A stretch of DNA of 49,245 nucleotides from a bacterium (lineage in GTDB: Bacteria > Planctomycetota > UBA8108 > UBA1146): positions 1 to 49,245 of the forward strand of contig JAPOLY010000010.1 in assembly GCA_029976805.1 (NCBI GenBank), in the 5' to 3' direction. Positions 34,689-43,280 of the stretch are shown piece after piece; the stretch's first letter is position 1; every line of letters begins with the position of its first letter. The position numbers were made by a program, and so were the translations under genes. A model generated the notes under the pieces. It saw only the letters and a program-made list of their open reading frames with translations. It was not told the origin of the DNA and ran no database searches.

Positions 34689-36020
34689 ATGGGACACAAG
34701 CACACTGTTGATCTCAGTACTGAAAATCGCAGCCTGGGTGGTCTTTCGGGACAACTGATCGGTTTCGGTGCAGTACTCGCAGTGATTGGTCTTGTCGGCA
34801 CCCTGCTGATGGGCAATCTCGAGGGAGCTTTCGACCACCATGCGGACGATCACCATGCTGCTGGTCATGCTGCTGGCCATGCCGGTGGGCATGCTGGCGA
34901 TGATCACGCTGGCGGGCACCACGAAGTTCATGGTTACAACTCCACATGGTCGATCTGGCATCCCTATCTGGTGGCCGCGACCTGGCTCCTGGCCATTTGT
35001 CTGGGTGCAATCTTCTTTGTCTTGATCCACCATGCGACGATGGCGGCATGGAGTACTGTGGTTCGCAGAATCGCCGAGGCGGTTTCGCGCAACTTCATCC
35101 TGTTGGCCTTGCTGTTTGTGCCGCTGGTTTTGCCTTCGCAGATGGACAAGTTGTACAAGTGGATCCATCCCGATCCCGGTGACAGCATCATTGCCGTCAA
35201 GGCTGCTTATCTGGATTACGATTTCTTTCTGATCCGTATGGCGGTCTATTTCCTGATCTGGATCGGTCTTTCCTGGTGGTACCACAAAAACTCGGTTCAG
35301 CAGGATCATGACGGTGACCTTAAGCGCACCAGCCGCATGGCACACTTCAGTCCGATGGGCCTGATCCTGTTTGCCTTGACCATCACCTTCGCGGCATACG
35401 ACATGCTCATGAGTCTGGACGCTCACTGGTTCAGTACCATTTTTGGAATCTACCTCTTCGGAGGCAGCGTGTTGTCCTTCCATGCGTTCCTGGCATTGGT
35501 TGTGATCTGGCTGCAGGCGAATGGAAGATTGACGAGAGCCGTCAGTGATGAGCACATGCAGGATATCGGCAAGATGATGTTCGCCTTCACGGTTTTCTGG
35601 GCCTACATCGCATTCAGTCAGTACATGCTTTACTGGTACGCCAACATTCCAGAAGAAACCGCCTGGTTCCTCCGTCGTCAGGAGAACTTCATCTGGGGTT
35701 CTTGGGGCTGGTTGTTGATCATCGGTCGTTTCTTCGTGCCCTTCCTCTTCATCATGTCGAAGCACATCAAGAGAAATCGTGCGACTCTTGCCTTGGCAGC
35801 GATCTGGATGCTCATCATGCAGTGGGCGGACATGTACTACCTGGTCATGCCTCAAATTGACGGTGGAGAAAAGTTTCCGTTCACACTTCTGGACGTGACG
35901 ATTCCCGTCGGTTTCCTCGGATTGTTCCTGATCGGATTGGCTCTGTCCTTGAGAGGACATTCGCTGATCGCCGAGAAGGACCCAAGAATGCCGGAATCCC
36001 TGGCATTCGAGAATGCCTAG
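34689..36020 (+). CDS. actF: Alternative complex III subunit ActF, membrane subunit
   Basis: The 443-aa membrane protein has about ten predicted segments and resembles ActC in fold (NrfD-like relative). Typical stretches are YDMLMSLDAHWFSTIFG, AFTVFWAYIAFSQYMLYWYANIP and MLIMQWADMYYLVMP. After the first segment lies an exported His-rich loop (about residues 42-80) with some 14 His in 36 residues, a feature not needed for the fold. The ATG at 34689 has GGAGG 8 nt upstream. The GTG at 34680, overlapping the actE stop, is too close to it. Confidence 0.92.
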   Translation: MGHKHTVDLSTENRSLGGLSGQLIGFGAVLAVIGLVGTLLMGNLEGAFDHHADDHHAAGHAAGHAGGHAGDDHAGGHHEVHGYNSTWSIWHPYLVAATWLLAICLGAIFFVLIHHATMAAWSTVVRRIAEAVSRNFILLALLFVPLVLPSQMDKLYKWIHPDPGDSIIAVKAAYLDYDFFLIRMAVYFLIWIGLSWWYHKNSVQQDHDGDLKRTSRMAHFSPMGLILFALTITFAAYDMLMSLDAHWFSTIFGIYLFGGSVLSFHAFLALVVIWLQANGRLTRAVSDEHMQDIGKMMFAFTVFWAYIAFSQYMLYWYANIPEETAWFLRRQENFIWGSWGWLLIIGRFFVPFLFIMSKHIKRNRATLALAAIWMLIMQWADMYYLVMPQIDGGEKFPFTLLDVTIPVGFLGLFLIGLALSLRGHSLIAEKDPRMPESLAFENA

Positions 36021-36033
36021 AAGGGAGTTCCCA

Positions 36034-36369
36034 ATGAGTGATTCACAAAATCAAAATGCGGAACTTGAAAACCTCGAAGGTGCAGGGGATGACCCCAGTG
36101 CAATTCCCACTTGGTACGGCGGAATTGTCTTCACGATTCTCTTTGTGGTTTCCGCTTACTTGCTGGTTTTCCTCACAGGGATCGAGGAAGAGTCGGTGAT
36201 TGAAGAGAGAAATCGCTACAAGAGTCGGGAATTGGAAGAGGTTCAAGGTATCCAAAACTCCCAATTAAACGGCTACACCTGGACCGATCGTGACAACAAT
36301 CGGGTCTCAGTCCCCCTTGATCAGGGTAAAAATGAGGTACTGAGACGTTACGGGAAACAGGGAAACTGA
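36034..36369 (+). CDS. Small one-TM protein of the ACIII-caa3 cluster
   Basis: This is a 111-aa protein I do not recognise. It has an acidic N-terminus (about 25 residues), one membrane segment (about residues 32-52, YGGIVFTILFVVSAYLLVF) and a charged C-terminal part with an EERNRYKSRELEEV helix. By position after actF it may be the equivalent of the small ActG-type subunit reported in some ACIII operons, or an assembly factor. No motif proves either. The ATG at 36034 has AAGGGAG 6-7 nt upstream. It overlaps nothing and is followed by the SCO gene after 5 nt. Confidence 0.75.
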   Translation: MSDSQNQNAELENLEGAGDDPSAIPTWYGGIVFTILFVVSAYLLVFLTGIEEESVIEERNRYKSRELEEVQGIQNSQLNGYTWTDRDNNRVSVPLDQGKNEVLRRYGKQGN

Positions 36370-36374
36370 CGCGA

Positions 36375-37382
36375 ATGGAATCGATGCTCCTCAGACCACG
36401 ATTAGAAAAAGCTGACACGCTTCAGGGCCGACTCTCTCGAGTGCGCCTGCAGGGTGCCATGCTGACTTGTGTTCTGTCATGGGGAATCTTGCTGACTTCT
36501 GTCATTCTTCTTGCGACACCTCTGTCCGCTCAATCGCCGGCAGTGGGTCCGGGCCAGCTCAACAAACAGGAACACGATCCTGTTCTGAAGTCTATCGATG
36601 GAATCACCATTCATGATCGCCTTGGAAGTTCTGTTCCACTGGCAGGGAAGATTCGTCGTTCGAATGGAGATTGGGTCAGTCTGGAGTCGATCCTCGATTC
36701 CGGATTGCCGGTGATCTTCAACCCGATCTATTTCAGCTGCCCAATGCTTTGCAACATGGTTGTTGAGAATCTCCTCAAGTCGATGGCGGAGTGTGATTTG
36801 GTGTTGGGTCAGGATTACGAAATCGTGACCATGAGTATCGACCCCAGAGACAAGCCTCTCGATGCACGCAACAGAAAGCGCGCATTGTTGGAAGTGTTTC
36901 TTGAAGAAGCACAGTTGACGGGAGTTTCCACTGAGACCGCTGAGAAGGGCTGGCACTTCCTCACCGGTGAAGAGGAAAACCTTCGTCCCATCGCTGACAG
37001 CGTGGGATTTGATTATGAGTGGAATACCTACAATCAAGAGTACGCTCACGGTGCAGGGGCTTTCATTCTCTCACCGGAAGGTGTTTTGACGCGAACGCTG
37101 CAGGGGATTGAGTTCGATCCGCAAACGCTGCGTCTCGCACTGGTCGAAGCTTCCGACGGTAAAGTCGGATCCTGGGCTGATCAGATGATTTTGACCTGTT
37201 TTGTTTACGATCCTGAAAAGGCCCGGTACGGACCGGAGGCACTGTTGGTGATGAGACTCGGTGGTCTCGTCACGGTCTTGGGATTGGGGGGCTTCTTAAT
37301 GGTTCTCCGTCGAAGAGATCGATTGAATTCCGTTTCTGAAAATGACGACTCCATGGACTCTCAGAGAGAGCAGGATAAATGA
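36375..37382 (+). CDS. SCO1/SenC family copper chaperone
   Basis: This is a 335-aa thioredoxin-fold protein. After an N-terminal hydrophobic segment (about residues 28-52, MLTCVLSWGILLTSVILLATP) comes the exported domain with the copper-binding CPMLC pair near 126 and the His ligand in QEYAHGAGAFIL near 220. A C-terminal membrane segment (about 292-312) and a charged tail follow. SCO proteins deliver copper to the CuA site of oxidase subunit II, which fits the next gene. The second membrane anchor is unusual for SCO proteins but I recall it for similar clusters. An internal start near the signal (36459) is possible. Confidence 0.88.
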   Translation: MESMLLRPRLEKADTLQGRLSRVRLQGAMLTCVLSWGILLTSVILLATPLSAQSPAVGPGQLNKQEHDPVLKSIDGITIHDRLGSSVPLAGKIRRSNGDWVSLESILDSGLPVIFNPIYFSCPMLCNMVVENLLKSMAECDLVLGQDYEIVTMSIDPRDKPLDARNRKRALLEVFLEEAQLTGVSTETAEKGWHFLTGEEENLRPIADSVGFDYEWNTYNQEYAHGAGAFILSPEGVLTRTLQGIEFDPQTLRLALVEASDGKVGSWADQMILTCFVYDPEKARYGPEALLVMRLGGLVTVLGLGGFLMVLRRRDRLNSVSENDDSMDSQREQDK

Positions 37383-38470
37383 TGCACTTTTTCAACCCGC
37401 TTCTTTCGCATTGGGCGACTCAGACCGGCCCCAGTTTTTGGCTGCCGGCACCTGTTTCCAACTTTGCGGATACCGTCGACGGAGACTTTTACTTCGTTTA
37501 CTGGGTTTCCATTTTCTTCCTGGTTTTGATCACTGCACTGTTGGTGATCTTCATGATGAAATTCAAGGCTCCGGAGGGGCAGAAAGCCACCAGCCAGAAT
37601 GATCACAACTTGATCCTTGAGGTGGCATGGACCGGTATTCCCGTGATCCTGTCCTTCATGATGTTCTGGTACGGATACAAGGGTTATGTGGCGATGGCCA
37701 CAGCTCCTTCCAATGCCATGACCGTCACTGCCGAAGCTTCCCGTTGGTTGTGGAACTTTACCTATCCCACCAATGGTGCGGTGGTTCCCGGCGCTTCCGA
37801 GGATTTCAATGAGATCCGCATGGGAATCCGGGATGGATCCCTGACTCCGGAAGCCGCAGCTGAGAGAGAAGCCAAGGTTCTTGAGAAAGCCGGGTTGCAT
37901 GTTCCCGTGAACACACCCGTGAGGATCAAGGTCATGGCCTCGGACGTGTTGCACTCCCTTTTCATTCCCGCTTTCCGGGTCAAAAAGGACTGCGTACCAG
38001 GCCGTATCGGTGAGCTCTGGTTTGAGGCGACGGAACCTGGAGTCTACGACCTGCTCTGTACCGAGTATTGCGGACAGGGCCACTCGCTGATGCACAGCAA
38101 GGTGGTGGTTCACGAGAGCCAGGAAAGTTTCGAGAAGTGGCTCGAAGTGGCGGCTTCCTACGACGAGACCCTGCCCTTTGAACAGTTGGGGGAGATCGTC
38201 TGGAAACGCAAGGGCTGTGTTTCCTGTCACAGTCTGGATGGTTCCAACAAGGTGGGGCCGACCTGGCAGGGTGCATTTGGATCCCTGCGTCAATACACCG
38301 AGAACGGTGTCGCTGGGTCAACGACCGTAGACGAAGCTTACATCGAAGAGTCGATCCGATACCCGATGAAAAAGATTGCCGATGGATACCCCGGTCAGAT
38401 GCCGGTGGTGAAGTTGACTGACAAGGAGATCCTCTGGGTCACCGAGTTTATCAAGAGCCTTGGCAAGTAA
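37379..38470 (+). CDS. coxB: Cytochrome c oxidase subunit II, caa3 type
   Basis: The 363-aa product has two N-terminal membrane segments and a CuA domain whose ligands are visible: His near 192 (VLHSLFIPAF), then CTEYCGQGHSLM with Cys 227 and 231, His 235 and Met 238. A fused cytochrome c domain follows with a CVSCH heme site near 280-284 and a Met in QMPVVKL. This makes it a caa3-type subunit that receives electrons from ACIII. An insertion of about 35 residues (GASEDFNEIRMGIRDG onward) lies between the second segment and the CuA fold. Its start overlaps the SCO stop (ATGATG); the second ATG has AGGA at 6 nt. Confidence 0.95.
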   Translation: MMHFFNPLLSHWATQTGPSFWLPAPVSNFADTVDGDFYFVYWVSIFFLVLITALLVIFMMKFKAPEGQKATSQNDHNLILEVAWTGIPVILSFMMFWYGYKGYVAMATAPSNAMTVTAEASRWLWNFTYPTNGAVVPGASEDFNEIRMGIRDGSLTPEAAAEREAKVLEKAGLHVPVNTPVRIKVMASDVLHSLFIPAFRVKKDCVPGRIGELWFEATEPGVYDLLCTEYCGQGHSLMHSKVVVHESQESFEKWLEVAASYDETLPFEQLGEIVWKRKGCVSCHSLDGSNKVGPTWQGAFGSLRQYTENGVAGSTTVDEAYIEESIRYPMKKIADGYPGQMPVVKLTDKEILWVTEFIKSLGK

Positions 38471-38482
38471 GGAGCAGAGAAT

Positions 38483-40219
38483 ATGAATCCCAACGACCAA
38501 GCCCCTTCCGGCTCCGATGTTTCCTCTCAGGAGACCGCCAAGGTCGCTCCGGAAACAACCGAGTCTGGTCCCAGTTACCTGACGGTGACCAAGACCTTCG
38601 CTTCCTGGGCCCTGACTCTGGATCACAAGCGTATTGGCCTGATGTATCTGGTCGGTGTGCTGGGGATGTTTTTCCTCGGGGGAGTCTTTGCACTGCTGGT
38701 GAGAACCGAGCTGTTCTCTCCGATGCCGTTGATCACTCCGCTCTTTGCGGCTGATCCGGGTGCGCAGGCTGATCTGTACAACCAGTGGTTTACGACCCAC
38801 GGTGCGATCATGGTGTTCCTGGTGATTATCCCCGGGGTTCCAGCGGCGTTGGGCAACTTTGTCCTGCCTCTTCTTCTGGGTGCAAAAGACGTGGCATTCC
38901 CAAGGCTGAACCTGAGTTCGTTCTACTTGTGGATCTGTGGAGCTGCATTCTTCATTTACGTCCTTTTCAGTGGCGGAGTGGATACCGGGTGGACCTTCTA
39001 CACGCCTTACTCCACGGATACTTCCACTGCGGTGATTCCTGCAGTGGTGGGCGTCTTCATTCTGGGGTTCTCAAGTATTTTCACCGGTCTGAACTTCATC
39101 GTGACGATCCACAAGATGCGGCCAAAGGGGATGACCTGGTTCAACATGCCGCTCTTCCTCTGGGGAACCTACTCCACGGCGGTCATCCAGGTTCTGGCTA
39201 CCCCGGTTCTGGGAATCACCCTGTTGCTGCTGATTCTTGAACGGACGTTGGGCATCGGTATTTTCGACCCCCAAAACGGTGGCGATCCGGTTCTCTACCA
39301 GCACTTCTTCTGGTTCTACAGTCACCCTGCGGTGTACATCATGATCATCCCGGCGATGGGTGTGATCAGTGAGATCATCGCTGTCCATAGCCACAAGAGA
39401 ATCTTCGGATATCGCTACATTGGTTACTCTTCGGTGGCGATCGCGATCTTCTCGTTCATCGTCTGGGGACACCACATGTTTACCAGTGGCCAGTCGACGG
39501 TGATGAACATCATCTTCAGTGGAATCACCTTCTCTGTGGGAATCCCCTCGGCGATCAAGGTCTTTAACTGGATTGCAACGATGTACAAGGGGTCACTATC
39601 CCTCAATACGACGATGCTTTACGGGATTGCATTCATTTTCCTGTTCACCATCGGTGGATTGACGGGGCTTTTCCTCGGCGTGTTGAGCATCGACACCCAC
39701 CTTCATGACACCTACTTTGTGGTCGCTCACTTCCACTACGTCATGATGGGAAGTGCACTGATTGCATTCATTGGTGGACTTCACCACTGGTGGCCGAAGA
39801 TGACCGGAAAGATGTTCAACGAGTTTTGGGGCAGGATTGCCTGTGCTCTCGTCTTCATCGGTTTCAACCTGACCTTCATTCCGCAGTTTGTCATGGGATC
39901 TCTCGGCATGCCTCGCAGGTACTACACCTACCAGGACAAGTTTGAGATTTATCACCAGCTTTCCACTGTGGGAGCTTACGTGATGGCTGTTGGCTTCTTC
40001 ATGACAGCGTTCTACCTGTTGCAGTCACTCGCCTCGGGTAAAAAAGCACCGAGCAACCCATGGGGTGGCAACAGTCTGGAATGGCATACTCCGTCACCTC
40101 CGCCGCTGGAAAACTTCCATGGCGTGCCTTCGGCGACGGATCCATACGAGCTTGATCACTTTGACTACGACCCGGTCACCGGGAACTACTCGAGTCGAAC
40201 CACTGCCGGTTCGGCCTGA
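38483..40219 (+). CDS. coxA: Cytochrome c oxidase subunit I, A2-type
   Basis: The 578-aa product has the 12-segment core. Metal ligands are the His of TTHGAIM, the CuB His and cross-linked Tyr in YSHPAVY (residues 279-285), the WGHHMF pair, and the two His of [18 protein letters not shown], rather than GHPEVY, marks the A2 type as in Rhodothermus caa3. It reduces O2 to water at the heme a3-CuB site and pumps protons. AAGGAG precedes the ATG by 8 nt. The C-terminal tail (about 540-578) is cytoplasmic and Pro-rich. Confidence 0.96.
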   Translation: MNPNDQAPSGSDVSSQETAKVAPETTESGPSYLTVTKTFASWALTLDHKRIGLMYLVGVLGMFFLGGVFALLVRTELFSPMPLITPLFAADPGAQADLYNQWFTTHGAIMVFLVIIPGVPAALGNFVLPLLLGAKDVAFPRLNLSSFYLWICGAAFFIYVLFSGGVDTGWTFYTPYSTDTSTAVIPAVVGVFILGFSSIFTGLNFIVTIHKMRPKGMTWFNMPLFLWGTYSTAVIQVLATPVLGITLLLLILERTLGIGIFDPQNGGDPVLYQHFFWFYSHPAVYIMIIPAMGVISEIIAVHSHKRIFGYRYIGYSSVAIAIFSFIVWGHHMFTSGQSTVMNIIFSGITFSVGIPSAIKVFNWIATMYKGSLSLNTTMLYGIAFIFLFTIGGLTGLFLGVLSIDTHLHDTYFVVAHFHYVMMGSALIAFIGGLHHWWPKMTGKMFNEFWGRIACALVFIGFNLTFIPQFVMGSLGMPRRYYTYQDKFEIYHQLSTVGAYVMAVGFFMTAFYLLQSLASGKKAPSNPWGGNSLEWHTPSPPPLENFHGVPSATDPYELDHFDYDPVTGNYSSRTTAGSA

Positions 40220-40233
40220 AGATGGGAGATGGG

Positions 40234-41211
40234 ATGAGCGGCGACGCGCATCAGGACAACAGCGAAGGGGCTGCCGAAACCCACCACGGTGGGCACGGAG
40301 AAGGGCATGACCATGGACATGGTCACTCTCCGCACTTGGCACACCACTTCGACAGTCTCGATCAGCAGTTCGAAGCAGGAAAGCTGGGAATGTGGCTTTT
40401 CCTGGCAACCGAAGTGCTGCTTTTCGGAGGCCTGTTTGTTTTTTACACAGTCTACAAAGCAAACCACCCTGACCTGTTTGAGTGGGGAAGCCAATTCCTC
40501 GACAAACGGTGGGGGGCCACCAACACAATGGTGCTGCTGTTTTCTTCCCTGACCATGGCGATGGCTGTCAGGGAGGCCCAGTTGGGAAGAAAGAACAGGA
40601 TCCTGTTCTATCTGGCAGTCACCTTTGTCTGTGGTTTGGGCTTCATGGGAATCAAGTACCTTGAGTATTCCAAGAAGTTCCATGAGGGGTTGTTCCCGGG
40701 GAAAAGTTTTTCCTACGCCACAGTGGATGCTGCAGAACAGGAGCGTGCGAGGATCGAAAGGGAATCTCTCGACTCCCTGATTCCGCCCAAAGCTCCCGAA
40801 GCCAATCCCAAAGAGATCGAGCCGATTGCCAAGACTCAGGCAAAAGGGCCGGCTCTCCCACCAACAGGGTTGGCTGTCAATATGGGCAAGGATGAGATGA
40901 AAGCCAAACTCAAAGAGGAATCGAACTACCCTTCGAATTCTGACGAGTTGTACATCGCTCCCTACCATGTTCCGACGGTACCCCGACCAGAGAATGCCCA
41001 TGTGTTCTTCAGCATTTACTTCTGCCTCACCGGCCTTCACGGCATTCATGTCCTGATCGGAATGGCCGTCATGGTGTGGCTGATGTGGCTGGTGATGAAG
41101 AACAAGATCGGCAAGGAGTTCTTCACTCCGGTGGATCTGGGTGGACTCTACTGGCACCTGGTGGATCTGATCTGGATCTACCTCTTCCCACTGCTTTATC
41201 TGGTTGAATAG
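40234..41211 (+). CDS. coxC: Cytochrome c oxidase subunit III with large insertion
   Basis: The 325-aa product is a heme-copper oxidase subunit III, with GKLGMWLFLATEVLLFGGLF as the first segment and the C-terminal VDLGGLYWHLVDLIWIYLFPLLYLV signature. Two features are extra. The N-terminal 45 residues are His-rich (HHGGHGEGHDHGHGHS). A charged, likely extra-membrane insertion of about 95 residues (about 155-250, rich in Ala, Glu, Lys and Pro) splits the family fold between membrane segments. The ATG at 40234 has GGAG 5 nt upstream; an ATG at 40222 is the alternative. It follows coxA by 14 nt. Confidence 0.92.
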   Translation: MSGDAHQDNSEGAAETHHGGHGEGHDHGHGHSPHLAHHFDSLDQQFEAGKLGMWLFLATEVLLFGGLFVFYTVYKANHPDLFEWGSQFLDKRWGATNTMVLLFSSLTMAMAVREAQLGRKNRILFYLAVTFVCGLGFMGIKYLEYSKKFHEGLFPGKSFSYATVDAAEQERARIERESLDSLIPPKAPEANPKEIEPIAKTQAKGPALPPTGLAVNMGKDEMKAKLKEESNYPSNSDELYIAPYHVPTVPRPENAHVFFSIYFCLTGLHGIHVLIGMAVMVWLMWLVMKNKIGKEFFTPVDLGGLYWHLVDLIWIYLFPLLYLVE

Positions 41212-41219
41212 GAGGATCC

Positions 41220-41663
41220 ATGGAAGCTCTTTTGAATAATGTGGATCTTCTGATTCTGTCGGCGTTTTTCTTGTGTCTGATCGTGACCTTGATCGTGACC
41301 AAGGCGAACAAAGGCCAGAAAGATCCTCATCCAGTGGTCGGTCACATGACTTCGACCCCGCTGTTGTTGACGATTTTAACAGCGTTGCTCTTCCTCACCT
41401 GGCTGACGGTGGGTGTCTCCTATATTGACATGGGAGACCTCAACATCGTTGTGGCCATGGGTGTGGCAACCATCAAGGCGACTCTCGTGGGGCTTTACTT
41501 CATGCACTTGCGGTGGGATCGCCCGTTCAACGCCATCATTCTGGTCGGATCTCTGCTCTTTCTGGGCATCTTTTTGGGCTTCGCCCTTCTCGATACCGGG
41601 GAATATCAGGAGAATATGTACACCGACAGTGCAACACTTGAAGCACAGGGGCTGACAGACTGA
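41220..41663 (+). CDS. Cytochrome c oxidase subunit IV family protein
   Basis: The 147-aa product has three membrane segments with the family's GVATIKATLVGLYFMHLRWD motif near 85. This is the small subunit IV (CtaF/CoxD-like) of bacterial oxidases, used in assembly or stability. It follows coxC by 8 nt with an AGGAGG-like site before the ATG. The N-terminal segment (residues 8-25) and a Thr/Asp-rich C-terminus are as expected. It cannot be separated from other short oxidase subunits by motif alone, but the location supports it. Confidence 0.85.
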   Translation: MEALLNNVDLLILSAFFLCLIVTLIVTKANKGQKDPHPVVGHMTSTPLLLTILTALLFLTWLTVGVSYIDMGDLNIVVAMGVATIKATLVGLYFMHLRWDRPFNAIILVGSLLFLGIFLGFALLDTGEYQENMYTDSATLEAQGLTD

Positions 41664-41694
41664 TTCGAGAGGTGGGGGAAGAACAGGAGCGATC

Positions 41695-42306
41695 GTGCCC
41701 GGAGCGGTGGAACATCAGGAAAAGTTTGTGGGGGAGATTCCTTCCCCTCCCAACCCTGCCGTCCTGCAAATGGGTATGTGGCTCTTTTTGGCCTCCCTGG
41801 GGATCTTTTTTGTCGCCAGTGTGATCGGAATCGTTCTTGTGAGGAACTCTTCCCCCAACTGGGGGCAAGGGAGTCCGTCTCTCCCGGACACTGCTTGGAT
41901 CAGCACCGGCATCATCCTACTGTTGAGTGTTTTCTCCCAACTGGGAGTGCACTTTATTGGCAAAGATGCCCTTCGCAGGTTCAAGGCCTGCATGCTCACG
42001 GTTTTCTTTCTGGGATTCGCATTCCTTTATGCCCAGGAAAATGTCTGGCAGCAATTACTCACGTCTGGCAACGGCCAGTTCAATGCTTCGTCATCTCTTT
42101 TGGGGTGGTGCATTTATTCCCTTGGATTGATTCATGCCCTCCACCTGGCGGGTGGATTAATTTTTCAGTCCCTCGTCACCGTCCGCTCCCTGAGCGGAGG
42201 TTACTGGAGTCTTCACCATGACCTGGTGAAACAGGTCAATCTTTATTGGCACTTTCTGGGAGTGGTATGGTTCGGGCTTTTCGCGTTCCTGCTGTGGTTG
42301 GTCTAG
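41695..42306 (+). CDS. Second subunit-III-like heme-copper oxidase protein
   Basis: The 203-aa membrane protein has about five segments and the subunit III family pattern: MGMWLFLASLGIFFVASVIG at the start, GLIHALHLAGGLIFQSLV, and the C-terminal VNLYWHFLGVVWFGLFAFLL. It is therefore a shorter paralogue-like copy of the coxC product and would make five-segment subunit III. GTG start with AGGAG 6 nt upstream. It ends the oxidase run and overlaps the stop of the opposing DUF3179 gene by 4 nt. Whether both copies join one oxidase or serve different forms is unknown. Confidence 0.88.
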   Translation: MPGAVEHQEKFVGEIPSPPNPAVLQMGMWLFLASLGIFFVASVIGIVLVRNSSPNWGQGSPSLPDTAWISTGIILLLSVFSQLGVHFIGKDALRRFKACMLTVFFLGFAFLYAQENVWQQLLTSGNGQFNASSSLLGWCIYSLGLIHALHLAGGLIFQSLVTVRSLSGGYWSLHHDLVKQVNLYWHFLGVVWFGLFAFLLWLV

Positions 42307-43280
42307 GGACTTTCGACAGGGATTTCGCGGGCATGGGTTGCGAACCACGAACTGATCAGGAAGGGGCTTTCGGAAGAATAGGTCTTCTGAAGATCCGCCG
42401 TCAGGATTCCCTGCCTTTCTGATCCGCTTCCGGAAACCATAACCCGGCCCAATTTTTTTGGTCCTGCAGGGGCTTTGGGTGAGTAGGGGTACTTGGGCAA
42501 GTCTCTCTGTCGGTAAGGCAGATAGGGTTCTTTTTTGTAATAGTTACGGTGGCTTTCGAGCATGGCCATGACATCCGTATTGGGAGCGGCTTCAAGCCAG
42601 TCCTCCCAGGTGGTCAGGGTGAAGGGCAGAAATTTGAGTTCTTCACCCTTTCTCGGGCCACTGAGTGCAGTGCCGTCGAGGGGGCTCCACAAGCTTTCCT
42701 GACTTCTCATTCCCTGTCCGCGTCGATCATTGATCAACAAACAGCAATCGAGAACCAGGCCCGAGTTTCCAAAGATGGGGGGCGTTTCACCGGGTGTGTT
42801 GGCGGTTCGCTCGAATACGGCAATCGTCTCGGACAAAGGGTGGTAAACCACGCAAATCGGTTTGCCTCCGACGACGTCATTGACGACTTCATGCCATTGC
42901 AACAGGCGCAGCGGATATGCACGCGATTGATCACCGAAGGAGAATCCAACCACTTCACTGGAAGAGACGAGAAAACGTTTACGGAAGTTTTTTGACAGTT
43001 CTTCGACTTTATCCTGTCCCCAGGTTTCGGGGAGGTCGACAGCAATGATTTGGCCGGGTGCGCCCCAGCGCACGAAGTCCGGATCATTGAGAAAATCATC
43101 GGGTAGCGCGAAGCCGTTCGTTTTGAAAGCTTCTGGTCCCAACTGGTCAACTTCCTCAATTGCTCGCATCAGATGCGGGATGCGCCATGCCACCACAGCG
43201 AGAATCAGCAGGAGCAATCCTCCAAGGAGCAGGCCAAGGCCACTCCCTGAATTTTCGGTGGAAGGAGTCTCTGGATTCAT
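42303..43280 (-). CDS. DUF3179 domain protein, membrane-anchored
   Basis: The 325-aa product has an N-terminal membrane segment (about residues 15-32) and a DUF3179 domain (about 75-250). Typical blocks are SRAYPLRLLQWHEVVNDVVGG, IFGNSGLVLDCCLLINDRR, SLWSPLDGTALSGP and FTLTTWEDW. The usual YCPLCGT motif reads YHPLSET here, so both its cysteines are lost; other Cys (DCCLL) are present further on. The family's function is unknown, often near oxidases or copper/iron genes. It overlaps ctaB by 4 nt (ATGA), which suggests a link with heme O synthesis or oxidase assembly. Confidence 0.85.
   Translation of the reverse strand: MNPETPSTENSGSGLGLLLGGLLLLILAVVAWRIPHLMRAIEEVDQLGPEAFKTNGFALPDDFLNDPDFVRWGAPGQIIAVDLPETWGQDKVEELSKNFRKRFLVSSSEVVGFSFGDQSRAYPLRLLQWHEVVNDVVGGKPICVVYHPLSETIAVFERTANTPGETPPIFGNSGLVLDCCLLINDRRGQGMRSQESLWSPLDGTALSGPRKGEELKFLPFTLTTWEDWLEAAPNTDVMAMLESHRNYYKKEPYLPYRQRDLPKYPYSPKAPAGPKKLGRVMVSGSGSERQGILTADLQKTYSSESPFLISSWFATHAREIPVESP

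Noticed and set aside
34524..35960. 478-codon frame opposite actF
   Set aside because: Antisense of a membrane protein gene; low-complexity His/Gln/Asp composition only. The same reason applies to long frames opposite sufB (45021-46052) and sufD (47068-48291).
42368..42393. TTCGGAAGA/TCTTCTGAA hairpin as terminator of the oxidase operon inside the DUF3179 gene
   Set aside because: The stem contains a G-T pair and no T tract follows, so it does not match the two better examples of embedded terminators.
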